Assembly: GCA_037443945.1 (NCBI GenBank)
Contig: JBBINH010000009.1
Location: 32,215-96,214, forward strand
Source: SSF26 sp037443945
Lineage (GTDB): Bacteria > Chloroflexota > Anaerolineae > J102
Length of the DNA stretch: 64,000 bases
Reading direction: 5' to 3'
The position numbers and the translations under genes are program-made. Positions 24,981-33,411 of this stretch are shown one piece after another; position 1 is the stretch's first letter, and each line of letters starts with the position of its first letter. The notes beneath the pieces were generated by a model. It was not told where the DNA came from. It did not search any database and worked only from the letters and a program-made list of their open reading frames with translations.

Positions 24981-25807
24981 GATCGGACCTCCGGGCCGGG
25001 AACCAGACGGTAGTACTGCGGTTCCTTGGGCGTGACGGCGAAGATGGCCCGGAAGTCGGCCAGACCCGGTTGCGGGGTCAGGTAGCGCCCCAGGGTGAAG
25101 ACTTCCAGGCTATCGCCGGCAAAGCACCAGGGGCTGAGGGCGTAGGTCCCGTCGGGCAACGGGGTGATCGTGATGGTATGGTCGGTGCCGTGGCCGTCGG
25201 GCACGTGCAGAAAACGTGTTGTCCGACGTGCCTCGGCATGGGTGAGCTGGAAATACAGGCCCAGGGTGTCGAAGAACTGGAGCCGTTTGTAGTTGGCAAA
25301 GAGGGCCTCGTCTTCGACCCAGGAAGCCGTGCTCGAATCGGCCCGCAGCGCTGCTTTGAGCCGTTCCTGGCGGGCCATTTCGGCGGCGAGCAAGGCATCG
25401 GCGGCGGGTTTGTACTCGGCCGGCACCCGGTCGATGAAAATGAAGTCGGAGAGGCCGTAACGGCCGTTGAAAAGGCCGACGGTATGCATGGAGGAGAGGA
25501 GGCCGCAGAAGGGGTGATGGGCTTCGTTGAAATCGGGCGAGCCCCGACCGGTGCGTAGCAGATAGGGCAGGGGCGTCTGGGTCAGATGATGGGGCAGGCC
25601 CGTGGTCGGCGACGCCTCGGCCAGAGCATCCACCGGCACCCAGCCCTCGTCGTGGTGGGTTACGGTGAAGATGACCAGATCGCGCGGGGTGGGGGGAGCG
25701 AAAGCCTCGTTGCCGAAAGCGGCGGCAAATTGCCCGCAGGTCGCAGCGTGATCGGGTTGTTCGATAACGAAATGAGGCTGGCCGGGCGCAGCGGTCTGGA
25801 CGATCAT
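24977..25807 (-). CDS. DUF3891 family protein
   Basis: Protein of 276 aa that I assign to DUF3891 from 'VIEQPDHAATCGQFAAAFGNE', 'LVIFTVTHHDEGWVPVD' and 'HHPFCGLLSSMHTVGL'. The invariant His/Asp residues (HHDEGW and H..F) look like metal ligands of an all-helical HD-like domain, but no activity is established for the family. I chose the ATG at 25807, which follows GGAGAGGAG. It sits 16 nt after the small lipocalin-like gene and overlaps the next by 4 nt, so it belongs to the tetrapyrrole-type gene set. It could be an uncharacterised hydrolase or binding protein of the pathway. Confidence 0.72.
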   Translation of the reverse strand: MIVQTAAPGQPHFVIEQPDHAATCGQFAAAFGNEAFAPPTPRDLVIFTVTHHDEGWVPVDALAEASPTTGLPHHLTQTPLPYLLRTGRGSPDFNEAHHPFCGLLSSMHTVGLFNGRYGLSDFIFIDRVPAEYKPAADALLAAEMARQERLKAALRADSSTASWVEDEALFANYKRLQFFDTLGLYFQLTHAEARRTTRFLHVPDGHGTDHTITITPLPDGTYALSPWCFAGDSLEVFTLGRYLTPQPGLADFRAIFAVTPKEPQYYRLVPGPEVRS

Positions 25808-25823
25808 GGCTCCTCTCCGGTGG

Positions 25824-26285
25824 CTAGGGCTGCACAACGCGGACAAAATCCTGGATCTGGAAGATATGGGTTTGGCCGTTGCGCAGTTTGTGGGTGATGA
25901 TGCGGCGGGTGTTGGGGTCGAGGAAGTAGTGGTTGTTGAAGACGACGGTGTTGGAGACCTTGCTGTCGATGACGAAGACGTAGTTGTAGGGCGTGAGCTC
26001 GGTGCCGTACAGGCTGAGTTGGTCGCTGACGGCCCAGCAGTACTTGCCCTCGACCTGGATATCGGAATGGAAGACGGTTCGGCCCACCTCGTAGAGGTTC
26101 TCGAAATCCTCCATCAGGTGCCATGAGCGGCCGACTTCGTTCCAGTAGACGTCCATGTGGACGGCTGCGGCCTCGATAAACTCGCCGCGCGGGCTGAAGG
26201 TCTTGCATAGGCCCTCCCAACGGCCCATGAAACACTGGAAGGGAATGGTCGAACGGGGGTCGCCGTAGTTTTTACGAACTGCCAT
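25824..26285 (-). CDS. Small lipocalin-like protein, paralogue D
   Basis: Hypothetical protein of 153 aa, the smallest of four lipocalin-like proteins in the operon and the first structural gene after the regulator. It has 'FMGRWEGLCKTFSPRGEF' near the N-terminus, typical of DUF3598/calycin barrels, then 'HSDIQVEGKYCWAVSDQLSLYG' and a strand-rich C-terminus. I compared it with STAY-GREEN magnesium dechelatase, which would have been an attractive candidate by size, and saw no match. A GGAG sequence lies about 9 nt before the ATG. Confidence 0.7.
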   Translation of the reverse strand: MAVRKNYGDPRSTIPFQCFMGRWEGLCKTFSPRGEFIEAAAVHMDVYWNEVGRSWHLMEDFENLYEVGRTVFHSDIQVEGKYCWAVSDQLSLYGTELTPYNYVFVIDSKVSNTVVFNNHYFLDPNTRRIITHKLRNGQTHIFQIQDFVRVVQP

Positions 26286-26383
26286 CGCCGATCTCCGCTT
26301 GAACGAATTGAGCAGCCGGTGTTGCTACGAGAGGAGGAATCCGATGACGAGCTTGCCAAAAGCGTGAGTGGCTTGTCGTATCC

Positions 26384-27124
26384 TCAATCACCGATTTGAT
26401 ACTTGAAGCGATCGCCACGGTAGCGGGCCTGCAGGTATTCCAGAGGCCGACCCTGGGCATCGGTCACCACGCGGGTGATCTGAAGCAGGGGGCTGCCGGG
26501 CATGACATGGAGCAGACGGGTCTCGACCTCGGTGGCGGCGATGGCCTCGATGATGCGGGTGGCGCGGGCGCTGCGCATGGCCGGCAGGTGGTCGAGGTAG
26601 TGGAGCGACCCGCCCTCCAGCAACGCTTGCTCATCGATCTGGTCGGCCAGACCGGCAGGCAGATAGGCGGTGTGCACGCCGATGGGCTGCTCGTCGGCCA
26701 GACGCAGACGGCGCAGGCAGTAGACCTGGCTGCCGGCCGGAACCCCGAGATGGTCGGCTACATCCTTGGCAGCCTGAACCAGGCCCCGCTCCAGCACGCG
26801 CCAGCCCGGCTTGATGCCCTGTTCCAGCATATAATCGGTGAGGCTGCGTCGGCCCTGGGGACTGTGGGTCATTTTCGGTGGCGCCACAAAGGTCCCGCGG
26901 CCTCGTTCGCGCACCAGCAGGCCCTCGTTGACCAAATCGCTCAGGGCGCGGCGCACGGTGATACGGCTGAGTCCGAACTGCTGTTGCAGCTCCTGTTCGG
27001 AAGGGATCAGCTCGTTGGGTTTCCAGAAACCGCCGACGATCTGCTCGTAGAGGTACTGTTTGAGCTGGTGATGCAAAGGCACCGGCGAGGTGCGGTCAAG
27101 GGTGCGGGTGTTCTCGGTAGACAT
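26384..27124 (-). CDS. GntR/HutC-family transcriptional regulator
   Basis: Ligand-responsive regulator (246 aa). A winged helix-turn-helix occupies about residues 15-80 ('PLHHQLKQYLYEQI', 'LIPSEQELQQQFGLSRITVRRAL', 'GLLVRERGRGTFV'). A UTRA effector domain follows (about 100-240), ending in 'PLEYLQARYRGDRFKYQI'. This is the HutC subfamily. I chose the ATG at 27124. The longer frame would run over the operator and promoter. It is the first gene of the leftward operon, 98 nt ahead of the first structural gene, and has an AT-rich palindrome 21 bp upstream of its start, so it probably represses itself and the operon until an intermediate binds. Confidence 0.92.
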   Translation of the reverse strand: MSTENTRTLDRTSPVPLHHQLKQYLYEQIVGGFWKPNELIPSEQELQQQFGLSRITVRRALSDLVNEGLLVRERGRGTFVAPPKMTHSPQGRRSLTDYMLEQGIKPGWRVLERGLVQAAKDVADHLGVPAGSQVYCLRRLRLADEQPIGVHTAYLPAGLADQIDEQALLEGGSLHYLDHLPAMRSARATRIIEAIAATEVETRLLHVMPGSPLLQITRVVTDAQGRPLEYLQARYRGDRFKYQIGD

Positions 27125-27144
27125 GGGGATTAACCTGACTAAAT

Positions 27145-27160
27145 GGTATAACGTTATAAC
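27145..27160. promoter_or_regulatory. Probable GntR operator at the main catabolic operon
   Basis: GGTATAACGTTATAAC, containing a perfect 12-bp palindrome TATAACGTTATA (27147-27158), sits 21-36 bp upstream of the GntR start codon in an AT-rich promoter region. Nearly the same sequence occurs at 35723-35736 in front of the second catabolic operon. AT-rich palindromes with GT/AC ends are usual for HutC-type regulators. Confidence 0.65.
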
Positions 27161-27241
27161 AATAATACCACCTTCCCCAGGACCTGTCAAAAACGACCAC
27201 TCGGTTCCACAGTGGGTTGGTGCGAGAGGGGCAGCAGGCAT

Positions 27242-27273
27242 AACGTTCAAACGTTCTAACGTTCAAACGTTCT
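27242..27273. repeat. Two tandem copies of a 16-bp AACGTTC repeat
   Basis: AACGTTCAAACGTTCT occurs twice head to tail with no mismatch, between the GntR gene and the glycoside hydrolase gene. A related perfect palindrome, AACGTTCGAACGTT, occurs at 39129. The remaining part of the 251-bp gap (27125-27375) holds the GntR operator and presumably the promoter of the plus-strand gene. No other gene is seen there. Confidence 0.75.
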
Positions 27274-27375
27274 CACCAACAAAAGATGGAACCGAGTCCC
27301 AATTTGCACAAAGCACTTGCTCCGGATAGAGTGATATCTTCCGCTTTGCTCCTCTTCTCCGATGCCAGTCGAGTT

Positions 27376-30072
27376 ATGAAAACACGCCTGCTTCTCCTCA
27401 ACCTGTTGGTGATGCTCCTGTTGGGAGCGGGTATGGCGAGGGGGGTCTATTCGACCCCTCTGAGCGTGCAGACGGATAGGACCGTCTACGACGATGCGCT
27501 GGCCGCCGGGTGGCAAAACTGGTCATGGAACAGCACGATTGACTTCGCCAACTCCAACCCTGCCCTCGGCACAAACGCCATCGCCGTGACCTATAACGGA
27601 GGATGGGCAGGTCTTTCGCTGCGTTACGATTCGCCCTTGAACGGCGCCGACTACAGCGCCATCACGTTCTGGGCGCATGGGGGCAGCACAGGCCAGCGGA
27701 CGGTGCACTTCTTTATCCATCAGACGGACACCGGCGGTGAGACCTTGAGATATCCGTTGACCATCCCTGCCGGCACCTGGACCCAATTCACCGTTCCGCT
27801 CGGCGACTTGGGCAACCCGGCCACCATCAGGCGTTTGAACTGGCAGGAAGGGACCGGTGGTCCCCAGCTGACGTTTTATCTGGATGACATCCGCCTGGTG
27901 GCAAGCGGCGGAGGCGGAACACCTCCCGCCGGCCTGAGCACAACGATCACCATCCAGGCCGATGGGCCGGTGACATCGGTCAGTCCCTACCTGCGCGCCA
28001 GCAACCTGCCGACCTGGTTAGGTCCAAACCGTTTCGGCAATCCCACGTTCCGGGCGCGCACCCAGGCCTCCGGTCTGACCTTGCTGCGCATCCCCGGCGG
28101 CAGCTGGAGCAACGACTACGGCTGGTTGAGCTGCGAACTCGGTCAAAACGCCCCCGGTCGGTTGGATTGTCCGGCCTTTTGGGCGGCCAAGCCGCGCGAT
28201 TTTATCGCCTTCCTCAAGGCAACGGGCATGGCAGGGATGTGGACGGTCAGCCCCAACGCCACGGCCAAAGAGGCGGCGGCGTTGGTAGCCTACTTCAACG
28301 GCTCGGTTGCCGACACCCGTCCTCTCGGTGTGGACGTTCGCGGGACAGACTGGCAGACCGTAGGCTATTGGGCCTCCCTGCGCGCCGGCGCCGGCTATCC
28401 CGAACCGATCGGCATCCACTTTTGGGAAGTAGGCAACGAAGTGTACGGTAGCCGACCCGATACCGGCGGTCCCCTCTGCCAGACCTGGGGTTGGGAAAAC
28501 ACCTGGACGTGTGATGGCTACGAGTATGTGAACGGCAAGGGCAGCGGCACAAACCGCCGCGAGGGCTATCTCGAGTTCGTGCAGGCCATGAAGTTCGTCG
28601 ATCCGACCATCCAGGTAGGGGCGGTGGGCTATGAATGGCCGGGCACGCCCGGCGATGGGCAAAGCTCCTGGCAGACCTTTGCCGGCTGGGGCAGCCGTGT
28701 CATCGCCGCCGCCGGAAATACCCTGGACTTCTATGCGGTGCACCCCTATGCCTACTTTCAACCCCCGGCCAATCCGGCCGATGTGCTGGCGAATCCTCAA
28801 TCGCACTGGCCTGCTTTCGTCGGTGCGATTCGCCAGGCCTTCAACACCTATGCCGGCGGGCGGCAGGCGCCCATTGCCGTCACCGAATTCAACCTGGTAT
28901 CCGTGCAGGATCAGGACAACAATCAGTTGATGACGCGGGTGGTGAACGCCCTTTTCCTGGCCGATTCGATCGGCCAGGCCGCCCGGCTCGGTATCCCCAT
29001 CCTGATCCAGTGGGACCTGGCGAACGGCCGCGCTGCGAACGGCACCGAATACGGCCTGATGCACGAAGATAATCAGTTCTACCGTGCGCCCTCGTATTAC
29101 GTGTATCCTCTATGGGCGCGCTTCGGGACGCAAATGGTCCCGGCGACTTCCACCCTCTCCGCATCCACGCAACTGAGCGTCTACGCCGGACGGGTGGATG
29201 CCCATACCGTCTCGCTGTTGGCCATCAACAAAACCGATGTGCCGATCACGGCAACCATCCTCGTTGACGGTTTCGGTCCGATCACGAGTGGCCGGGCCTG
29301 GAAAGTCGAGGGGAGCAGCCTGCTTGCCCAATCGGTTTCTTACAACGGCAGCACCAACCCCACCGACGAACTGAACGAACCGCCCGAGTCCTTCGTGGTT
29401 TCGGATCCAACGGTGACGTGGGTTCTCCCGCCTTACGCCATCCATTTGTTGCATCTCGCAACCTCGACCAACCAGCCGACGCCGACACCGACCGGCACAC
29501 CAACGCCGACGCCGACCAGTACACCAACGCCGACGCGCACCAGTACGCCGACACCGACGCGCACCGCCACACCCACACCGACGCGCACCGCCACACCCAC
29601 ACCGACCGGCACGCCGACGCCGATCGCCACACCGACAAATCTGCTGACCAATCCGGGCTTTGAGAACGGCACAACCGGTTGGACGTGCCAGACATGCACG
29701 CTATCGACGGTGAGTTCGCCCGTCCATAGCGGTTCCCGGGCGGCTTTCGTGGCGAATCGAGGCAGCAATCGGGCAGGCATCCGGCAGGATATCACAAGCG
29801 TTCTTGCTGCCCAGGGCCAGGGTACTTATACGCTCGCAGCGTGGGTACGGATGGCTTCCGGTTCGGCCAAGGTCAAGGTGACCGTCATGGTGCGGGGCAA
29901 TAAGACCGCCTACTTTACCGTGAGGTGTTCCGCCAAAAGCACCACCTGGACCAACTGCAGCGGCACGAAAACCATCACCTGGACGGGCGCGCTGCGGGAG
30001 GCGAGGTTGTCCATCGAGACCGGCAGCGGTACGACCCCCTATTACGCCGACGACTGCGTCCTGCGCCGCTGA
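27376..30072 (+). CDS. Secreted glycoside hydrolase with two carbohydrate-binding modules
   Basis: Exported multidomain protein (898 aa). A signal peptide covers about residues 1-25 ('KTRLLLLNLLVMLLLGAGMARG'). A beta-sandwich binding module follows (about 35-180, ending 'YLDDIRLVASG'). A clan GH-A-like catalytic barrel covers about 195-620, with the putative acid/base Glu in 'FWEVGNEVYG' and nucleophile Glu in 'IAVTEFNLV', reminiscent of GH39/GH51 arabinofuranosidase-like enzymes. A Thr/Pro repeat linker spans about 699-755, and a C-terminal CBM4/9-type module begins 'LLTNPGFENGTTGWTC'. The ATG at 27376 puts the signal peptide at the N-terminus. It lies between the two leftward catabolic operons on the opposite strand and probably acts independently on plant or algal polysaccharide. 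Confidence 0.85.
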   Translation: MKTRLLLLNLLVMLLLGAGMARGVYSTPLSVQTDRTVYDDALAAGWQNWSWNSTIDFANSNPALGTNAIAVTYNGGWAGLSLRYDSPLNGADYSAITFWAHGGSTGQRTVHFFIHQTDTGGETLRYPLTIPAGTWTQFTVPLGDLGNPATIRRLNWQEGTGGPQLTFYLDDIRLVASGGGGTPPAGLSTTITIQADGPVTSVSPYLRASNLPTWLGPNRFGNPTFRARTQASGLTLLRIPGGSWSNDYGWLSCELGQNAPGRLDCPAFWAAKPRDFIAFLKATGMAGMWTVSPNATAKEAAALVAYFNGSVADTRPLGVDVRGTDWQTVGYWASLRAGAGYPEPIGIHFWEVGNEVYGSRPDTGGPLCQTWGWENTWTCDGYEYVNGKGSGTNRREGYLEFVQAMKFVDPTIQVGAVGYEWPGTPGDGQSSWQTFAGWGSRVIAAAGNTLDFYAVHPYAYFQPPANPADVLANPQSHWPAFVGAIRQAFNTYAGGRQAPIAVTEFNLVSVQDQDNNQLMTRVVNALFLADSIGQAARLGIPILIQWDLANGRAANGTEYGLMHEDNQFYRAPSYYVYPLWARFGTQMVPATSTLSASTQLSVYAGRVDAHTVSLLAINKTDVPITATILVDGFGPITSGRAWKVEGSSLLAQSVSYNGSTNPTDELNEPPESFVVSDPTVTWVLPPYAIHLLHLATSTNQPTPTPTGTPTPTPTSTPTPTRTSTPTPTRTATPTPTRTATPTPTGTPTPIATPTNLLTNPGFENGTTGWTCQTCTLSTVSSPVHSGSRAAFVANRGSNRAGIRQDITSVLAAQGQGTYTLAAWVRMASGSAKVKVTVMVRGNKTAYFTVRCSAKSTTWTNCSGTKTITWTGALREARLSIETGSGTTPYYADDCVLRR

Positions 30073-30297
30073 ACCCATCCGGACGATCAAAGGCTCCTGT
30101 CGGGAGGGTACGCAACCCTACCGAGTCCGAACACAGGCCACGATAATGACCTACCCGGCTACCCGCCACCGTGCGCCGATGGCAAATCGGCCTCCCTGAG
30201 CCCATTGTGCCGGGCGTCGGCCTACGCCGACCGCAGAGGGCGCGCCGAGGCCCGGCGCACAACGTCCGTCGAGGTCGCCTGCCCTTGGCGATCTCGT

Positions 30298-30759
30298 TCA
30301 GGCCCCCGGCCATGCCCACAGCGCCAGGCCGGTGCCCGCATGGGGACGCCGCACCGCCACCACGCCATCGTAGGCCGTCAGGGTGAACTCAACGGCAAAG
30401 GCCAGCGCCCGCGCCGCGTGGCCGCCGATCAGCACCGGGCCGGCGGTTGTATCCCGGTAGGCCACGACCAGGTGCAGATGGACATGGGGTTGGCCCTCCA
30501 GGCGACTGATGGTGCCCTGGCCGGCCACGATCTCCAGGCTGCCGCGATAGACCAAGGGCGACAGCCGCTGCCGAGTTGCGAACTCGTAGGCGCTAAGCTC
30601 AACCTCGGTCAGCCCGCCCAGCAGCGCCACCGTGGCCGCCCCGATGTCGTGGGTCTCGGCCACACGGGCCAGCGCCTGGTGCAGGTCCTCGCCATCGGTG
30701 AGGACCCCCATGAACACGCGCTGGCCCTGGGTGGCAACGGGAGCAAGGGTCAGGGTCAT
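30298..30759 (-). CDS. PPC/DUF296 domain protein
   Basis: Single-domain protein (153 aa) of the PCC/DUF296 family, whose plant homologues carry it beside AT-hook motifs and whose bacterial members are small trimeric proteins. Seen here are 'GEDLHQALARVAETHDIGAATVALLGGL', 'LEIVAGQGTISRLEGQPHVHLHLV' (including the conserved HxHxH-like cluster) and 'GGHAARALAFAVEFTLTAY'. The His cluster might bind a metal. It is the last gene of the second catabolic operon, 26 nt after the aldolase. Its function there is unknown. Confidence 0.85.
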   Translation of the reverse strand: MTLTLAPVATQGQRVFMGVLTDGEDLHQALARVAETHDIGAATVALLGGLTEVELSAYEFATRQRLSPLVYRGSLEIVAGQGTISRLEGQPHVHLHLVVAYRDTTAGPVLIGGHAARALAFAVEFTLTAYDGVVAVRRPHAGTGLALWAWPGA

Positions 30760-30785
30760 GTTCGCAAGTGCGGATGCGGTCGGTT

Positions 30786-31562
30786 TCAGGATGCGGTGGA
30801 GGGCTCCGGCAGGAAGCTCCGGGCCGCGTTGAGGAAGAGCGTGGGCAGGGCGGCCAGGATCAGACGGCAACCGCGGGCGATCTCGGCCTGGGCTGCGTCG
30901 CGGTTGGCCGCGGTGATGCCGACGGCGACACCGGCCGCCAGGCCGCAGGCAACGGCGCGAGCGATCATGCTCTGCACTTCGGGATGGTCGGGGCCATCGG
31001 CGAAACCCATGGTCAACGCCAGATCGCGCGGGCCGATCATGAGGGCATCCACATGGGGCACCCGCAACAGTGCCGGCAAGACATCGATCAGTCCCGGTTC
31101 CTCGAATTGCAGGATCACCAGGGTCTCGGCATTGGCGCGGGCGATGTAGGCGGGCGCTTCCCCGCGGTGGGCCATATAGGCGGCCGCCCGCGCCAGACCG
31201 ATGCCGCGACGGCCCAGGGGTGGATACTTCACCGCCTCTACCAACATGCGGACTTCATCGACCGTTCTCAGCCCCGGCATCATCACCCCCATCATGCCTG
31301 CGTCCAGGTAGGCCAGCACCAGTTTGGGATCCTTGGCGCCGAGACGCACCAGCGGCGTGAGCCCGACGCGCTCGCAGGCGCGCACCACATTCACGGCCTG
31401 AGCCGGGTCGATCAGGCCGTGTTCGGCATCCAGCATGTAGTAGTCGAAGCCGGCCAGACCGCACAGCTCGGCCAGGAGCGGATCGGCGCCGATGCTGATG
31501 ACACCGAAGGCCGGTTTGCCCTCTCGTAACCTGGCCTTGGTGCGATTGGGCTGGATAAACAT
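30786..31562 (-). CDS. HpcH/HpaI family aldolase
   Basis: Divalent-metal-dependent class II aldolase (258 aa) of the HpcH/HpaI family, acting on 2-oxo-4-hydroxy acids or related citramalyl-type compounds. 'YYMLDAEHGLIDPAQ', 'LVILQFEEPG' (metal-binding Glu), 'LMIGPRDLALTMG' and the C-terminal hydrophobic barrel end are diagnostic. I chose the ATG at 31562, 7 nt after the CoA-transferase stop. The first 40 residues of the longer open frame overlap that gene and are spurious. The product would typically be pyruvate plus an aldehyde, consistent with a terminal step of ring catabolism. Confidence 0.9.
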   Translation of the reverse strand: MFIQPNRTKARLREGKPAFGVISIGADPLLAELCGLAGFDYYMLDAEHGLIDPAQAVNVVRACERVGLTPLVRLGAKDPKLVLAYLDAGMMGVMMPGLRTVDEVRMLVEAVKYPPLGRRGIGLARAAAYMAHRGEAPAYIARANAETLVILQFEEPGLIDVLPALLRVPHVDALMIGPRDLALTMGFADGPDHPEVQSMIARAVACGLAAGVAVGITAANRDAAQAEIARGCRLILAALPTLFLNAARSFLPEPSTAS

Positions 31563-31569
31563 GGCCTCC

Positions 31570-32766
31570 TCAGATGACACCGGCAGCCTGCAGCGCTTCG
31601 AGTTCGGCTTCATCCAGCCCCAGCAAGCCCTGATAGACCTCCCGGTTGTGCTGGCCCAACAGCGGCGGCGGGCTAAACGCATCCTCGTGCGTTTCCGAGA
31701 GCTTGATGGGGTTGCCGGGCATGCGCGTCGAACCGCCCAGGGGATGGGCTACTTCCACCACCATATGGCGGGCCAGCACCTGCTCGTCGGCCAGAGCCTG
31801 GGCCAGGTTGTTGACCGGCGCACAGGGAATGCGGTAGCGGCGCAGTTGTTCCAACCAGTAGGCCTGGGTGTTGGTGGCCAGGATTTCGTTGAGCCGGCGG
31901 TGGATCGTCTCCTTGTTGCGCAGACGGCCCGGTTGCTCGCGGTTTTCGGGCGTGTCCAGATCGGGTGCGTCGAGTAGCTCCATCAGGGCCGCCCAGAAGT
32001 TGTCGGTGATGACGGCGATGATGATGTAGCCGTCGGCGCAGCGGAAGGTATCATAGGGCACGTGGACGAAGTGACCGTTGCCCAGCCGATCGGGGATCTC
32101 GCCGGAGAGAAAGTACATCGTCGCCATATAGTTCAACAGGCTGATCTGGGCATCGAGCATGGCGATGTCCACGTGTTGGCCGCGGCCGGTCACGTGGCGG
32201 GCCTGCAGCGCCGCCAGGACGCCGATGACACCCATCAGCCCACCACCCAGATCGCCGATGGGGATGCCCGAGCGGGTCGGGGGACCGTCGGGCTGACCGG
32301 TGATGCTCATGCCGCCGCCCATGGCCTGGGCCACCATATCAAAAGCCGGTCGATCTCGGGCCGGACCCGTTTCGCCAAAACCGGTGATCGAGCAGGTGAT
32401 GATCCGAGGGTTGATCGGCGCCAGGTGCTCGTAATCCACCCCCAGCCGGGCCATAACGCCGGCGCTGAAGTTGGCGATGACCACATCGGAAACCCGGACC
32501 AGCCGGTGGAAGAGTTCCAGCCCGGCCGGCGCCTTGAGGTCCAGGGTGATGCTCTTCTTGTTGCGGTTCAGGGTCAGAAAGTAGGCGCCGAAGCCGTGCA
32601 GGCTGTGTTTGGGATCCTTTTCCAGCAGACGTCGGGTCCCTTCGCCCTTACCGGGGGGTTCGACCTTGATGGTTTCGGCTCCCAGGTCGGCCAGCATCAT
32701 GCTGGCATAGGGCCCGCTGAGCATGTGGGTCAGGTCGAGAACGCGAATGCCGTGAAGCGCTTTCAT
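31570..32766 (-). CDS. CaiB/BaiF family III CoA-transferase (second copy)
   Basis: Family III CoA-transferase (398 aa). 'IRVLDLTHMLSGPYASMMLADLGAETIKVEPP', 'LNRNKKSITLDLKAPAG' and the catalytic-Asp region 'GIPIGDLGGGLMGVIGVLAAL' are typical. It is distinct from the copy at 14358-15539 (both share only family motifs by eye). It overlaps the upstream isochorismatase-family gene by 4 nt. Together with the downstream aldolase it could activate and cleave a hydroxy-diacid. The acid substrate is unknown. Confidence 0.9.
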   Translation of the reverse strand: MKALHGIRVLDLTHMLSGPYASMMLADLGAETIKVEPPGKGEGTRRLLEKDPKHSLHGFGAYFLTLNRNKKSITLDLKAPAGLELFHRLVRVSDVVIANFSAGVMARLGVDYEHLAPINPRIITCSITGFGETGPARDRPAFDMVAQAMGGGMSITGQPDGPPTRSGIPIGDLGGGLMGVIGVLAALQARHVTGRGQHVDIAMLDAQISLLNYMATMYFLSGEIPDRLGNGHFVHVPYDTFRCADGYIIIAVITDNFWAALMELLDAPDLDTPENREQPGRLRNKETIHRRLNEILATNTQAYWLEQLRRYRIPCAPVNNLAQALADEQVLARHMVVEVAHPLGGSTRMPGNPIKLSETHEDAFSPPPLLGQHNREVYQGLLGLDEAELEALQAAGVI

Positions 32767-33401
32767 GGGATGGGCAGATTCTCCAGATAGGCAAGCACCT
32801 CGTCCTTGCTCACCACATCGCCGTATTTGGCGTGGATGTCGAAGAGATTGGCCTCATGGGGTGCGGGATGACGATCGGCCACACATTCGCGGGGGACGAC
32901 GACGCGAAAGCCGTATTGCATGCCGTCCACGGCCGAGGCGCGGATACAACCGGAGGTGGAACAGCCGGTCAGGATGACCGTGTCCACACCCAGGGCGGTC
33001 AGGGCCGAGGCCAGACCGGTACCGAAAAAGGCGCTGGCGTACTGCTTGACGATGACCACATCGTCGGCAGTCGGCGAGAGCTCGTCCACGATGGCGGCCA
33101 GCGGTTCGCCTGCGACCAGCATCCGCAACACCGGCACCTTGCGGACAAAGATGCCGCCCTCCCGAGCGTTGCGGCTGTAGAGCACCTGCGTGTAGAACAC
33201 CGGCACGTGTTTGCTTCGCGCCAGGACCAGGACATCGGCGGTCTCCCGCACGGCGTCGACTACGGCAGCCGCATACAGGGGCGAACCGGGGGTGGTATAG
33301 GCCTTGATGAAATCCACCACCAGGACGGCCGGTCGCCGACCAAAGCCGATACGACCGTCGAACACACCCTGGTAGTTGTCGGCAAGGGATGGGATGCTCA
33401 T
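32763..33401 (-). CDS. Isochorismatase-family cysteine hydrolase, maleamate-amidase-like
   Basis: Cysteine hydrolase (212 aa) with the complete Asp-Lys-Cys triad: Asp in 'VVDFIKAY', Lys in 'VIVKQYASAF' and Cys in 'TGCSTSGCIRASAVDGMQYG'. That last segment is close to N-carbamoylsarcosine amidase and maleamate amidohydrolase (NicF), rather than to nicotinamidase or phenazine isochorismatases. It would release ammonia from a linear amide. The ATG at 33401 is chosen. The longer frame overlaps the membrane-protein gene. In combination with the cyclic amidohydrolase at 12.8-14.3 kb it could complete hydrolysis of a cyclic imide to the diacid. Confidence 0.88.
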   Translation of the reverse strand: MSIPSLADNYQGVFDGRIGFGRRPAVLVVDFIKAYTTPGSPLYAAAVVDAVRETADVLVLARSKHVPVFYTQVLYSRNAREGGIFVRKVPVLRMLVAGEPLAAIVDELSPTADDVVIVKQYASAFFGTGLASALTALGVDTVILTGCSTSGCIRASAVDGMQYGFRVVVPRECVADRHPAPHEANLFDIHAKYGDVVSKDEVLAYLENLPIP

Positions 33402-33411
33402 CGTTGGGTCC

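Noticed and set aside
25824..26285. STAY-GREEN-type Mg-dechelatase among the small genes
   Set aside because: The size fits, but the conserved SGR segments as I remember them (such as the H-S-D-I-T strand and the R-D-E-V-V-A-E-W stretch) are not in this or any other protein of the region.
29473..29640. ACCGAC/ACACC-rich repeat as a CRISPR or minisatellite
   Set aside because: It is in frame and encodes a Thr/Pro linker between the catalytic domain and the C-terminal binding module.
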